A stretch of 64,000 nt of DNA, taken from the NCBI RefSeq assembly GCF_003318255.1, contig NZ_QOCF01000008.1, positions 1 through 64,000 on the forward strand, read 5' to 3'. Under the pieces are notes generated by a model, which worked only from the letters and a program-made list of their open reading frames with translations, ran no database searches and was not told the DNA's origin. The translations under genes and the position numbers were made by a program. How positions within the stretch are numbered: the stretch's first letter is position 1; each line of letters opens with the position of its first letter. Positions 8,586-16,689 of this stretch are shown here, one piece after another. This DNA comes from Ruegeria sp. A3M17 (GTDB lineage: Bacteria > Pseudomonadota > Alphaproteobacteria > Rhodobacterales > Rhodobacteraceae).

Positions 8586-9473
8586 CTACTTGTAGATTGC
8601 CGCATAGCGAGGTGCGAAGAACTTAACGAAGGCTCTAACCTCTGGCCGGCGATAAGCTTCCGGCGAAATGAGCATTAGGTGCGGCACCGCAAGTTCCGGG
8701 ATTTCGTCGAAACATCGGATAAAAGACATGTCTGTTTCCACCAGCTTGACATTGCTGATCCCAAGGCCTTGCCCTGACCTGATCGCCGCATGCATTAGCT
8801 CCAGTTCAGTGAAAGACATGACGATCTGGTCCGGCTCCACGTGATTGGTCAACCATTCGTGGAATACATTTGGCACATCGTCCCGCTGAAAGGTAACAAA
8901 CTGATGCCCGGCCAGATCATTCGTTGACCTCGGTAAGCCAAACTTGTCCGCGTAATTTCTACTGCCGAACAAAGACCAGCGAGCCGTGCTGATTTTCCGG
9001 CAGATCAGGTCGGGATCAGGATCGGTTCTTGCAAGGCGCAAAGCAATGTCGGCCTCTCCGGCCGTCAGGTCCAGCGCTCGAACGCTGGATAAAAACTCGA
9101 ATGCGACATCCTGATTGTTGGCGGAAAACTCGTTTACGATTTCGATCATGCGTGCGGAGAAATTTGCCGAATAAGCGGTGATACGGATGGGTTGTGTCGA
9201 CGTCAAATCTTTCGCGCAATCGGCAAATTCAAGGACTGAAGCCTCGATTGCTTCGGCGAGAGGAACAAGGCGAAGGGCTTCTGGGGTTGGTTTGAACCCG
9301 TGCGTACCGCGCTCAAAAAGCGTTAAGCCTGTTTCTCTTTCGAGAACATCAATGCGTCGGGCAACCGTTGGTTGGGAGACCTTTAGCTTTCTAGAGGCCG
9401 CAAGCGTAGACCCTTCTCTGAAGACAGAGAGGAACACACGAATATCCGACCAATTTCGGAACCCGTTCTTCAT
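8586..9473 (-). CDS. LysR-family transcriptional regulator
   Basis: From the ATG at 9473 the protein has 295 residues. The N-terminal winged helix-turn-helix reads WSDIRVFLSVFREGSTLAASRKLKVSQPTVARRIDVLE (residues ~7-45, given by its parts), followed by a LysR substrate-binding domain with DIALRLARTDPDPDLICRKI and GHQFVTFQRDD. The effector is unknown. The frame is open a further 68 codons upstream but that part lacks family similarity. It is divergent from a 73-codon gene at 9571, and a short inverted repeat lies 13 bases before the start. Neither neighbour reveals the target pathway. Confidence 0.88.
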   Translation of the reverse strand: MKNGFRNWSDIRVFLSVFREGSTLAASRKLKVSQPTVARRIDVLERETGLTLFERGTHGFKPTPEALRLVPLAEAIEASVLEFADCAKDLTSTQPIRITAYSANFSARMIEIVNEFSANNQDVAFEFLSSVRALDLTAGEADIALRLARTDPDPDLICRKISTARWSLFGSRNYADKFGLPRSTNDLAGHQFVTFQRDDVPNVFHEWLTNHVEPDQIVMSFTELELMHAAIRSGQGLGISNVKLVETDMSFIRCFDEIPELAVPHLMLISPEAYRRPEVRAFVKFFAPRYAAIYK

Positions 9474-9485
9474 TTTTGTAGAACA

Positions 9486-9499
9486 GCACAATTTTGTGC
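9486..9499. promoter_or_regulatory. inverted repeat before the LysR gene
   Basis: GCACAA, two bases and TTGTGC form a 14-base dyad in the spacer between the LysR gene and a divergent small gene. Its position suggests an autoregulatory operator. The symmetry is seen; binding is inference. Confidence 0.4.
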
Positions 9500-9570
9500 C
9501 GGATACCAGAAAAACAGGTGAACAGTTACTGTTGTTGCGACAGCGCAAGTAACTCGGAAAGGACCATGAG

Positions 9571-9792
9571 ATGGCTTCCCATACAATGTCACCCAGCATC
9601 TGGACCGTATTTGGTGGACTGTTCGGCTGGACCAAAAGAGCCTGCCCCGAAACCCGTAAGCCGCAGCCTACAGCCAACGATCTTCACGCGGAACGCGACT
9701 ATATTAATGACGTGATCTGGAGTAATCCCGCTGCGTTTTCGAGTGAACTGGACGTGCAGAACATGATGAGTCTGTATTCAGGAAGGTTCTGA
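9571..9792 (+). CDS. small conserved-looking protein of unknown function
   Basis: The 73-residue protein has a GGAAAGGA Shine-Dalgarno 7 bases before its ATG. It begins with a short hydrophobic stretch (SIWTVFGGLFGW) and ends in an acidic helix with the signature NPAAFSSELDVQNMM followed by SLYSGRF. This tail looks like those of short uncharacterised proteins in roseobacters, but I cannot name a family. It is transcribed divergently from the LysR gene at 8586-9473 and might be its target. Confidence 0.55.
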   Translation: MASHTMSPSIWTVFGGLFGWTKRACPETRKPQPTANDLHAERDYINDVIWSNPAAFSSELDVQNMMSLYSGRF

Positions 9793-10120
9793 CGACACTC
9801 GGTGACAATCTGCCGAATAAGGCGATTAGATCACGCCAAATGCAGCTGCAAGCTGGAAGTGGCAGCCACGCACCTGTGTTGTAGCCATTGAGTAAGTACC
9901 AATACGAGACCTTCTGTCATCACGCCTATCGCTGCGGTCGTTCGAACGTCTGATCAATGCCTGCACGTCTGGCACTTCCTTGGGGCTTCACCGACGACAA
10001 TTAAGTATGGACAAAAGACTTGCAGCACCTGTTGGGGCGCCTGTGACACCAATGGGGGTCTCTTGAACCGCGACTTTCATGAAGCCCGCGAAAGAACCTA
10101 GGCCGATTTACTTAGCTCAA
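9793..10120. other. intergenic stretch without visible features
   Basis: Between the stop of the 73-codon gene and the convergent stop of the methyltransferase gene I see no credible frame, strong hairpin or repeat. Short open frames here are interrupted and lack Shine-Dalgarno sites. It may be decayed sequence. Confidence 0.4.
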
Positions 10121-10900
10121 TCACCCCTTTTTGCGCACCACGACGACAAATTGGGTCATCGAAAAGAAGAAGCGTCCAGTCCTTGCAAGGCTGAGCTGCT
10201 CATCAAACCACGATTGCGCAACTGCGGGATCAAAATGGTCATTTGCGACAGTGTATTGCTTCATGAGGTGCATCATCATGATTGCGAGGCCATCAGGCTT
10301 TAGCTGGTGATCTGTCATTGTGAACGACAAGACATCTTCCACATGGTCGCCGCGAGCCTTTATTAGTGCAGGCAGTCTTTCCGGGACGGAGCCACTCACA
10401 AAGTGCTGGTTCCAGGACGTCAGCATCTTTTGCATTCTGTCGGGCTCATCGCTGAACCAAATCAAGCTCCCAAAGTGTAGATCGCTGATGACGAGACGTC
10501 CGCCGGGTTTGACGCACCGCAGCGTGTCGGACAGTGCACCGTCTACGTCTTCGATGTACTCAAAGACCTGTACCGAGACGGCCTTGTCAGCACTCTCATC
10601 CTCAATGGGCAAACTATTTGCAGCACCAGCACGAAACTCCACGTTCGCATAGTCGCTGCATCGTTCTCTTGCGGCTGCTGTCATATCCTCGCTTGGGTCG
10701 ATCCCGATGACATAGCCATCCGAGCCAACTGCACGGGCCAACTCCGCTGTTAACATCCCGTTGCCACAACCGACATCCAAAATAGTCTCACCAGGAGCCG
10801 GGCGCAGCGCATCAAATGAAGCCTGTCTTCGCCGTGTCAATTCTGCTCCCTGATAGGCGATTTCAAGCAATCTCGTTGTTTCAGCGTCAAATTTAAGCAA
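10121..10900 (-). CDS. class I SAM-dependent methyltransferase
   Basis: With a TTG start at 10900, preceded by AAGGGGAG, the protein has 259 residues beginning LLKFDAETTRLLE. An ATG 93 bases upstream is possible but adds a stretch unlike the family. Motif I is ETILDVGCGNGML, the strand 2 acid is in VIGIDPSEDM, and the core continues with FRAGAANSLPIEDESADKAVSVQVFEYIEDVD and VKPGGRLVISD. It resembles small-molecule methyltransferases of the UbiE/COQ5 kind. The C-terminal part ends in FFFSMTQFVVVVRKK. No neighbour indicates the substrate. Confidence 0.82.
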   Translation of the reverse strand: MLKFDAETTRLLEIAYQGAELTRRRQASFDALRPAPGETILDVGCGNGMLTAELARAVGSDGYVIGIDPSEDMTAAARERCSDYANVEFRAGAANSLPIEDESADKAVSVQVFEYIEDVDGALSDTLRCVKPGGRLVISDLHFGSLIWFSDEPDRMQKMLTSWNQHFVSGSVPERLPALIKARGDHVEDVLSFTMTDHQLKPDGLAIMMMHLMKQYTVANDHFDPAVAQSWFDEQLSLARTGRFFFSMTQFVVVVRKKG

Positions 10901-11123
10901 CTCGCTCCCCTTACAAAGACCACATGTCCCCAAAACCTTATCAGAAAATGGGATTTCTACGAAAAGCAGGACGGATCGTTTTGGTTTGAACATAGGTCCA
11001 CCAACAATAGATGAAGGTGCCGACTGGTATCGACGAATTGGTTAACCTCGGGAGGTAAGGACGCTTCTGCCGCTTTATCGAACCAGCTTTTTGTCGTCGC
11101 TCGAAAGTTCGAACAACATCAAT

Positions 11124-11696
11124 TCAAGGGATGTCGAGGCCGTTCTCCCGTCCGAAATCGGTGTAAAAGCTGTCACTGCGGCATCGGTTCAAAGTGGCTT
11201 CGTCCGCTTCTCTTGGATCGGTGCCAGGGCTTTGAACACCTGTTCCTTCTATGAAGCGGTTCACGAGATTGAAGACACCACAGACTTGGATAGCATCGAA
11301 CAGCGCGCTCTCTGACCAGCCTGCCGCGTAGACTGCATTTGCGTCGGCTTCCGTCATTCGGGATGGAGAGATGGTGAGCTTTTCAATGTATGCTAGTAAC
11401 GGTTTGAGATGATCCTCGACGGGTGCCGTATCGCGGTCTTCCATCAGTGCCTCGATTGTCTCGACCTCAATGCCATAGGCTTTGGCGAAAACGATGTGTG
11501 CGCCATGGCAATACGCACAAGCATTCAAGCCCGAGACATAGGCTGCAATCAATTCACGTTCAGCAACCGAGAGATCGCTCTCGCCCCTCATCACAAGGCT
11601 TTCGTACGCACAAAGCGGAGAAAGCTTGTCTGGAAAGGCTTGATAGACACTTCCCAGTGTTGCGTTCTCGGGCAGAGATGGAAACAGGCGTTTCAT
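11124..11696 (-). CDS. AhpD-like / carboxymuconolactone decarboxylase-family protein
   Basis: The 190-residue protein has the all-helical AhpD fold with the redox motif CAYCHGAH (Cys60, Cys63, His67). The flanks SVAERELIAAYVSGLNA and KPLLAYIEKLTISPSRMTEAD are typical of the peroxidase-related branch. Such proteins use the cysteine pair for disulfide exchange or peroxide reduction. It has no signal peptide. It is one of three members of this superfamily in the window and the most divergent, with a longer C-terminal extension ending GRENGLDIP. The gene stands alone. Confidence 0.85.
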   Translation of the reverse strand: MKRLFPSLPENATLGSVYQAFPDKLSPLCAYESLVMRGESDLSVAERELIAAYVSGLNACAYCHGAHIVFAKAYGIEVETIEALMEDRDTAPVEDHLKPLLAYIEKLTISPSRMTEADANAVYAAGWSESALFDAIQVCGVFNLVNRFIEGTGVQSPGTDPREADEATLNRCRSDSFYTDFGRENGLDIP

Positions 11697-11827
11697 TCAA
11701 TTCTCTTTCAATCTTGCTTTGGATCACTTCGTCTCAAAATGAGGAAGCAACGATGTGTACGCAACCTTAACGCAAATCCGGGTTCCGCACAGAATTTCCG
11801 TTGGAACACTACGAACGGCAGGATTGC

Positions 11828-12178
11828 CTAACGAGACCCCAGCAAGTTCGTCGTTTGGTTAAAGGCAATTTCATTTGAGCCGTTCTCGTAAGTCTTCAAA
11901 GTATGGATTGAGCTCAAACCCGGAGCTTCACATCCAAGCGTGGTGACTTCCGCCTTGCGGACAAAACTGACCTTGGAGTCTACACCTTCGCTGACGCAGG
12001 ATCCACCGCACTGGCAGCAACAGTTTTTCCCTTCAACAGGGAAAATCGCCAAAGCGGCCGTTCCACAGAGGGCTTGGGAGCTCCTTGATCGCTCTTTGAC
12101 CAGATGGCGCTCCGGCATGGAAACTAAGGGGCTTGGCCCAGCCCATAACCAGAGCTGGCAAATAGACTTCAGGATCAT
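11828..12178 (-). CDS. possible Cys-rich small protein, coupled to the symporter gene
   Basis: The 116-codon frame starts with an ATG that overlaps the symporter stop as ATGA, a typical sign of translational coupling. The middle has a cysteine cluster, GKNCCCQCGGSC, and the C-terminal half (VSFVRKAEVTTLGCEAPG, TLKTYENGSNEIAFNQ) reads like genuine coding sequence; the N-terminal half is less convincing. No family is recognised. An alternative is that this is decayed DNA and the overlap is chance. Confidence 0.35.
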   Translation of the reverse strand: MILKSICQLWLWAGPSPLVSMPERHLVKERSRSSQALCGTAALAIFPVEGKNCCCQCGGSCVSEGVDSKVSFVRKAEVTTLGCEAPGLSSIHTLKTYENGSNEIAFNQTTNLLGSR

Positions 12179-13047
12179 AAAATTGGGCTTCTTCGCGCAA
12201 GGAAAGCGAACACAGGCAACATTGTTACGATCCAGACCACGCTATAAATTGCGGATGGGATGGCATATTCGCTTAACCCATTGGTGTTTGGCAACAGCAA
12301 GGTGGCAATTGCGATCCCCAAAGCTCCGTTTTGAACGCCGGTCTCAATTGAAATCGTCTTCGCCTCGATGTCTGTGCATCCGAGCATCCCTGAACTCATG
12401 ATGCCAATAAACGTGAGTGACGCACCTACAACCAAAAGTGCGGGTCCAAGCCTAAGGAAGTTATCCGCGACCACCACCCAGTTTGAAATGATCGCGCCTC
12501 CGATGACCAGCGCAAAAAGTAGCATAGAGACCTTGCTAAAGACTGGTTCGACAGCGGCTACAATCCGCGGCGCCAATGACCGCGCGGTCACCCCGACTAG
12601 GATTGGAGAAGCTGTTAAAAAAAACATTGCTAAAGCCGTCGAAGAGATGTCGATAGCGGGCGCAGTTGCCCCCATGAACATCTGCATCGAAAACCCCAGG
12701 ATAAGCGGTACGGTAACGACACAAGTCAGACTGAAGACTGCTGTAAGAGTAACGGACAAAGCAACATCCCAATTCGAAAGCTTGGTTACGATGTTACTGA
12801 TCGCCCCGCCCGGACAGGCCGCTAAAATCATAATGCCAACGGCTGTCTCGGCGGAAATCCCAAAAGTAAAGATCACCATCAAAGCGATGCAAGGCAGCAA
12901 AATGATCTGGTTGAGAGCCCCGACGCAAAAGGCACGTGGACGTCGTCCGATGCGTTGAAAGTCAGCCGCTGTGAGTCCGAGGCCAAGGCAGAACATGATG
13001 ACAACAACTGCGAGCGGCAGCAGCACAGATGTAAAAATTTCGCCCAT
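12175..13047 (-). CDS. bile acid:sodium symporter (BASS/SBF) family transporter
   Basis: The 290-residue protein is almost entirely hydrophobic, with about nine to ten membrane segments, and has the BASS family marks GLGLTAADFQRI near residue 25 and the central LAACPGGAISNIVTKLSNWDVALSVTLTAV (the CPGG motif region), plus ISIETGVQNGALGIAIA. These carriers move organic anions into the cell with sodium. The solute cannot be predicted. It is divergent from the AraC gene at 13242, so AraC may also control it. Start and length are normal. Confidence 0.9.
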   Translation of the reverse strand: MGEIFTSVLLPLAVVVIMFCLGLGLTAADFQRIGRRPRAFCVGALNQIILLPCIALMVIFTFGISAETAVGIMILAACPGGAISNIVTKLSNWDVALSVTLTAVFSLTCVVTVPLILGFSMQMFMGATAPAIDISSTALAMFFLTASPILVGVTARSLAPRIVAAVEPVFSKVSMLLFALVIGGAIISNWVVVADNFLRLGPALLVVGASLTFIGIMSSGMLGCTDIEAKTISIETGVQNGALGIAIATLLLPNTNGLSEYAIPSAIYSVVWIVTMLPVFAFLARRSPIL

Positions 13048-13241
13048 CTACCATGACCTCTATGACTGCATGCTTCCGCACGCTTTCGGACGATACCGTT
13101 CAGAAAACCTGATGACGAGTTTTATCAGTTTGGCGCATTTATCCTCAAGCGCCCGAAGATCGAGGCTGTCTTTATTTATTATACCTATCACAGGGTTGGA
13201 CGATCTGGTGTGAAAGAGCTTTCCAGTGCTAATCTCACTGT

Positions 13242-14252
13242 ATGGCAAGTGTAACTTACGCATTCGCCCGCGCGATGGCCAACGCCGCCGGGATGACGCT
13301 GAACGACGATGGCGCCCTGATTTCGAATGGCGCTGTCGTGCTGCGTTTACCAGGAGCTCAACACGGCCAATTGGCGGATGATGCGTATTTCGATTTGATA
13401 GATTGGATTCGTGCGCAACAAGCGGACGAGGCCGCGTTAGTTGAGGCCTATGCAAACGCGATTGCGACCGATGATCTCGGCGTACTTGGCCTGGCCGTTA
13501 AGACAGCTCCGACCTTGCGGCAATCATTGCAACGGATCGAGCGCTATTTTCGTCTCGTCACGGACACCGCAGTTTACAGACTTGATGAAACCGGCGACCC
13601 GGTTCTTTGGATTTTTGAAGGACAAACACCACATCGCGCCGCCTTGGAGCTGCGCAACGAATGCGCGCTTGCGGCCTTTGCGAGGAACATGCATCGGTTT
13701 GTGGGTGATGGGTTGTCGCTCGCATATGTCACGTTTCAGCATGCATGCAGACAAGAGCCAGAACATTACGCCGAATATTTCGGGTGCCCAGTTCGATTTG
13801 GGAGCGCCCACAACGCCATTGCTATGCGCCCTGCTATGCTGGAAAGCGAAAATCGTCTTGGCGATCCGGGCTTGTCAGATTTCATGACGAAGCACCTGGA
13901 TGAGGAGTTCAACTCTCGCGATGACGACACCTCACTGAGCCAAGAAATTGTCCACCGGCTTACGCCAGCCCTTAGTAACGGCGCACCGCAGGCAGCGCAT
14001 GTCGCCCAAGAGATGGGAATGAGCGAGCGCACTCTTTACCGCAGGTTGGCCGAAGAAGGGCTGACCTATCGCGACGTTCTTGGTCAGGCACAAGTTGCAC
14101 TCGCTCGTGACCTGCTCCGTGACGGTAAGGCTTCCATAGCCGAGATCGCATTTATGACCGGGTTTTCGGAACAGAGCACGTTCAGCCGCGCCTTCAAGCG
14201 CTGGGTTGGCCAGGCTCCGGCACGATTCAGGCAGCAGGCGACCTCCGACTAA
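13242..14252 (+). CDS. AraC-family transcriptional regulator (OruR/AraC arabinose-binding-like)
   Basis: The 336-residue protein has an N-terminal domain of the type found in AraC regulators such as OruR/ArgR (residues ~20-200, including VLGLAVKTAPTLRQSLQRIERYF) and a C-terminal pair of helix-turn-helices, AAHVAQEMGMSERTLYRRL and SIAEIAFMTGFSEQSTFSRAF. It is divergent from the BASS transporter and upstream of an isochorismatase-YHS-AhpD cassette in the same direction, so both are likely targets. The effector is unknown. No good Shine-Dalgarno precedes the ATG. Confidence 0.88.
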   Translation: MASVTYAFARAMANAAGMTLNDDGALISNGAVVLRLPGAQHGQLADDAYFDLIDWIRAQQADEAALVEAYANAIATDDLGVLGLAVKTAPTLRQSLQRIERYFRLVTDTAVYRLDETGDPVLWIFEGQTPHRAALELRNECALAAFARNMHRFVGDGLSLAYVTFQHACRQEPEHYAEYFGCPVRFGSAHNAIAMRPAMLESENRLGDPGLSDFMTKHLDEEFNSRDDDTSLSQEIVHRLTPALSNGAPQAAHVAQEMGMSERTLYRRLAEEGLTYRDVLGQAQVALARDLLRDGKASIAEIAFMTGFSEQSTFSRAFKRWVGQAPARFRQQATSD

Positions 14253-14413
14253 GCACACACCTCAAGACCACATGGCAGGTTCGGCCAAAACCTTGGCAGG
14301 GCGGGCCGATACCTCAATCGATGTGGCGCCTAACTTCTTCTTTGTCAGATCCACCTGGGGCGCTCCCGAGTAAAGCAAACCCATTTGCCCCTCTCAGACA
14401 AAGGAAATTTGCA

Positions 14414-15280
14414 ATGAGCAATCATGACCACAAACATGGAGCAAGCTGCGCTTGCGACGTCACGCCCGAACGCGTTGATATGGCGCGCCGGCGACTCTTG
14501 CAACAAGCCGCCGGTGCGGCCGCGGCAGGTACAACAATAGTGGCTGGCGGGCAGGCCCTTGCCGCGACCGACGAAGCACGCGCCTACTATGCTGACCCGG
14601 AAAATCCAGGCCTTCCCCAAATCGACATGACCATCGAGCCGGGGCGTACTGCGCTTGTGGTGACCGACCCCCAGATTGATTTTTTGTCAGAGGACGGTGT
14701 GACGTGGGGTGTGGTTGGCGAAAGCGTGACCGAACAGGGCACGGTCGACAATATCGAACGGCTTTTCATTGCCGCCAAGGCTGCGGGGATGCCGGTCTTC
14801 ATCTCGCCCCACTATTACTACCCGCATGACCACAAGTGGGAGTTCGAGGGCACTCTGGAAGCAACGATGCACAGCATCGGCATGTTTGACCGCCTGGGAC
14901 CGCTCAATTTGGACAACTTCGAGGGCTCAGGTGCCGACTGGATGCCGCAATACAAGAAGTACATCGAAGATGGCGAAACCATCATTTGCTCGCCACACAA
15001 GGTTTACAGCCCTGCTCAGAATGACCTGAACCTGCAATTGCGTAAACGCAAGATCGACAAGGTGATCCTCGCGGGGATGTCGGCGAACCTGTGTACGCAG
15101 GCGCATCTCTACGAGCTGCTTGAGCTGGGCTACGAAGTCGCTGTCGTTCGCGATGCCACAGCCGGGGCCAAGGTGCCTGAAGGTGACGGGTATCTCGCCG
15201 CCATCATCAACTTCCGAATGGTCGCCAACGGCGTCTGGTGGACCGACGACGCGGTTGAGCGCATTGGCCAATCGGCCTGA
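14414..15280 (+). CDS. Tat-exported isochorismatase-fold cysteine hydrolase
   Basis: From the ATG at 14414 (AAGGA upstream) the protein has 288 residues. An unusual His/Cys-rich leader, HDHKHGASCACD, precedes a Tat signal (ARRRLLQQAAGAAAAG, cleavage after about ALAA at 51). The mature part has the isochorismatase-like fold with candidate triad Asp85 (LVVTDPQIDF), Lys196 (SPHKVYSP) and Cys227 (GMSANLCTQ). The family includes hydrolases of amides and vinyl ethers. Export of such an enzyme to the periplasm is less common. It starts a cassette with a YHS protein and an AhpD-like protein. The substrate is unknown. Confidence 0.85.
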   Translation: MSNHDHKHGASCACDVTPERVDMARRRLLQQAAGAAAAGTTIVAGGQALAATDEARAYYADPENPGLPQIDMTIEPGRTALVVTDPQIDFLSEDGVTWGVVGESVTEQGTVDNIERLFIAAKAAGMPVFISPHYYYPHDHKWEFEGTLEATMHSIGMFDRLGPLNLDNFEGSGADWMPQYKKYIEDGETIICSPHKVYSPAQNDLNLQLRKRKIDKVILAGMSANLCTQAHLYELLELGYEVAVVRDATAGAKVPEGDGYLAAIINFRMVANGVWWTDDAVERIGQSA

Positions 15281-15328
15281 CGCAAATCGATCTTCAAATT
15301 TGATCCTGACATCCTGAAAGGACATATC

Positions 15329-15814
15329 ATGACACGCATCTTTACATTTCCCGCACTTACAACAGCGTTGACTCTCGCCCTGGCGGCGGCGGCATTGGCT
15401 GACGATGAATACAACGTTTCGAACAGTCTTACCTTGACCGGGCAGCCCCTCGGCATGCATGGCGTCGATCCTGTATCGATGTTTGAAGCCGAAAAACCCG
15501 AAATGGGCAACGCCACTTTTACATCGGCCCATGATGGAGTGGACTACTATTTTGCGTCGCAGGCAGCGCAAGCCACATTCGAGGCGGATCCGACGGCACA
15601 TCTGCCTCAATTCGGCGGGTTCTGCGCCTTTGGCGTCTATGTAGGCAAGAAGCTTGATGGCGATGTTCGGTATGCCGATATCGTGGACAACAAGCTCTAT
15701 CTCTTTGTGAATGAGGACATCTTCAAGAAGTACCTTGAGGACAAAGAGACCGTGATCCAAGGCGCCCATGCCAAGTGGGCAGACATCCACCACACGCCTG
15801 TCGGCAGCCTTTGA
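15329..15814 (+). CDS. exported YHS-domain protein
   Basis: The 161-residue protein has a Sec signal peptide (residues 1-24, ending ALADD) and a YHS domain: HGVDPVSMFEAEKPEMG, then YYFASQAAQATFEADP and LPQFGGFCAFGVYVGKK. YHS domains are small and can bind metals; in secreted forms their role is not known. The C-terminal extension (NKLYLFVNEDIFKKYLEDKE) is usual for this group. It follows the Tat hydrolase by 48 bases with AAAGGA before its ATG, indicating one transcript and a shared periplasmic site of action. Confidence 0.85.
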   Translation: MTRIFTFPALTTALTLALAAAALADDEYNVSNSLTLTGQPLGMHGVDPVSMFEAEKPEMGNATFTSAHDGVDYYFASQAAQATFEADPTAHLPQFGGFCAFGVYVGKKLDGDVRYADIVDNKLYLFVNEDIFKKYLEDKETVIQGAHAKWADIHHTPVGSL

Positions 15815-15951
15815 TCGAGGAATTTGGTGGCTCTTGCCGGTCGGAGCCACCGCTGCCTCTCCCCTCCCCAAAAGGCCGGCATTTCTCCAAGACGCCCTGT
15901 CCGCAATGACAATTCGCGTGCGTCGAAAACTCTTCCCAAAGGAAACCAGAC

Positions 15952-16521
15952 ATGACTGATTTTGAGACCTATACAATCGCCTCAGCCCCTGATGCCGCGA
16001 AACCAATTCTGGAAGCATCGCTGAAAGGATATGGTTTTGTGCCCAACCTTTATGCGGCCATGGCCGAAGCGCCCGCAATTTTGGAAGGCTATACGACACT
16101 TTCCAACATCTTTGGAAAGACCGGCCTGTCAGAGACTGAGCGCCAGATCATCCTTATGACTAACAACCGGTTGAACGGGTGCAAGTACTGCATGGCCGCC
16201 CATACCACTCTTTCACAGATGGCCGGTGTCCCCGAAGACGTGATCGCAGCGTTACGCGATGGCAGCCCTATCGCCGACCCCAAATTGGAAGCACTGCGCA
16301 AATTCGTCATCGTGATCAACGAAAGCCGAGGCTGGCCCAGCGACGCACAGGTCGAGGCGTTTCTGACGGCTGGCTATACCCGCCAGACCATGCTGGAAGT
16401 CATCCTTGGCACAGCGTTGAAAATCCTGTCGAACTATACGAACCATGTGGCGGAAACGGCTTTGGATGATGCGTTTGTCCCAAATGCATGGACCGCCTCA
16501 TCCGCGGCGGCGGCTGAATAG
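15952..16521 (+). CDS. AhpD-like / carboxymuconolactone decarboxylase-family protein
   Basis: The 189-residue protein has the redox motif NGCKYCMAAHTT (Cys77, Cys80, His84) within an AhpD-like helical fold, preceded by KGYGFVPNLYAAMAEAPAILEGY. It closely resembles the protein at 21169-21735, with the motif at the same residue numbers, so the two are likely paralogues. These proteins carry out thiol-disulfide chemistry with peroxides or other electrophiles. It is cytoplasmic and third in the cassette behind the AraC gene. A truncated LysR gene follows on the opposite strand, perhaps once its regulator. Confidence 0.87.
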   Translation: MTDFETYTIASAPDAAKPILEASLKGYGFVPNLYAAMAEAPAILEGYTTLSNIFGKTGLSETERQIILMTNNRLNGCKYCMAAHTTLSQMAGVPEDVIAALRDGSPIADPKLEALRKFVIVINESRGWPSDAQVEAFLTAGYTRQTMLEVILGTALKILSNYTNHVAETALDDAFVPNAWTASSAAAAE

Positions 16522-16551
16522 CGCGATTTTGCCTAATTGTTGGTCTTGCGC

Positions 16552-16689
16552 TTAGGCCTGAGTTTGGTTCTGGCCAATAAGGAAATCCGATTTGAGACGT
16601 TCGACCGCAAAATCAACAAAAGCGCGCACCTTCGCAGACACGGTTCGACCCTCTTGATGCACAAGATGGATGGGAACCTCGGGTAGCTT
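16552..16689 (-). pseudogene. C-terminal remnant of a LysR-family regulator
   Basis: The minus frame ending at 16552 reads KLPEVPIHLVHQEG, then TVSAKVRAFVDFAVERLKSD. This is the standard last part of a LysR effector domain, where proteins end with LPxVPI...AKVRAFVDF. Only about 45 codons remain. Upstream the DNA is a transposase fragment in another frame, so the regulator was cut near 16689. It lies convergent with the AhpD-like gene and is presumed non-functional. Confidence 0.75.

Noticed and set aside
11940-12401. 153-codon plus-strand frame overlapping the BASS gene end
   Set aside because: Its second half is antisense to the transporter and the composition is arginine/serine-rich shadow type.
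14927-16099. 390-codon minus-strand open frame across the hydrolase-YHS-AhpD genes
   Set aside because: It covers three well-supported genes on the other strand and has no recognisable domain.
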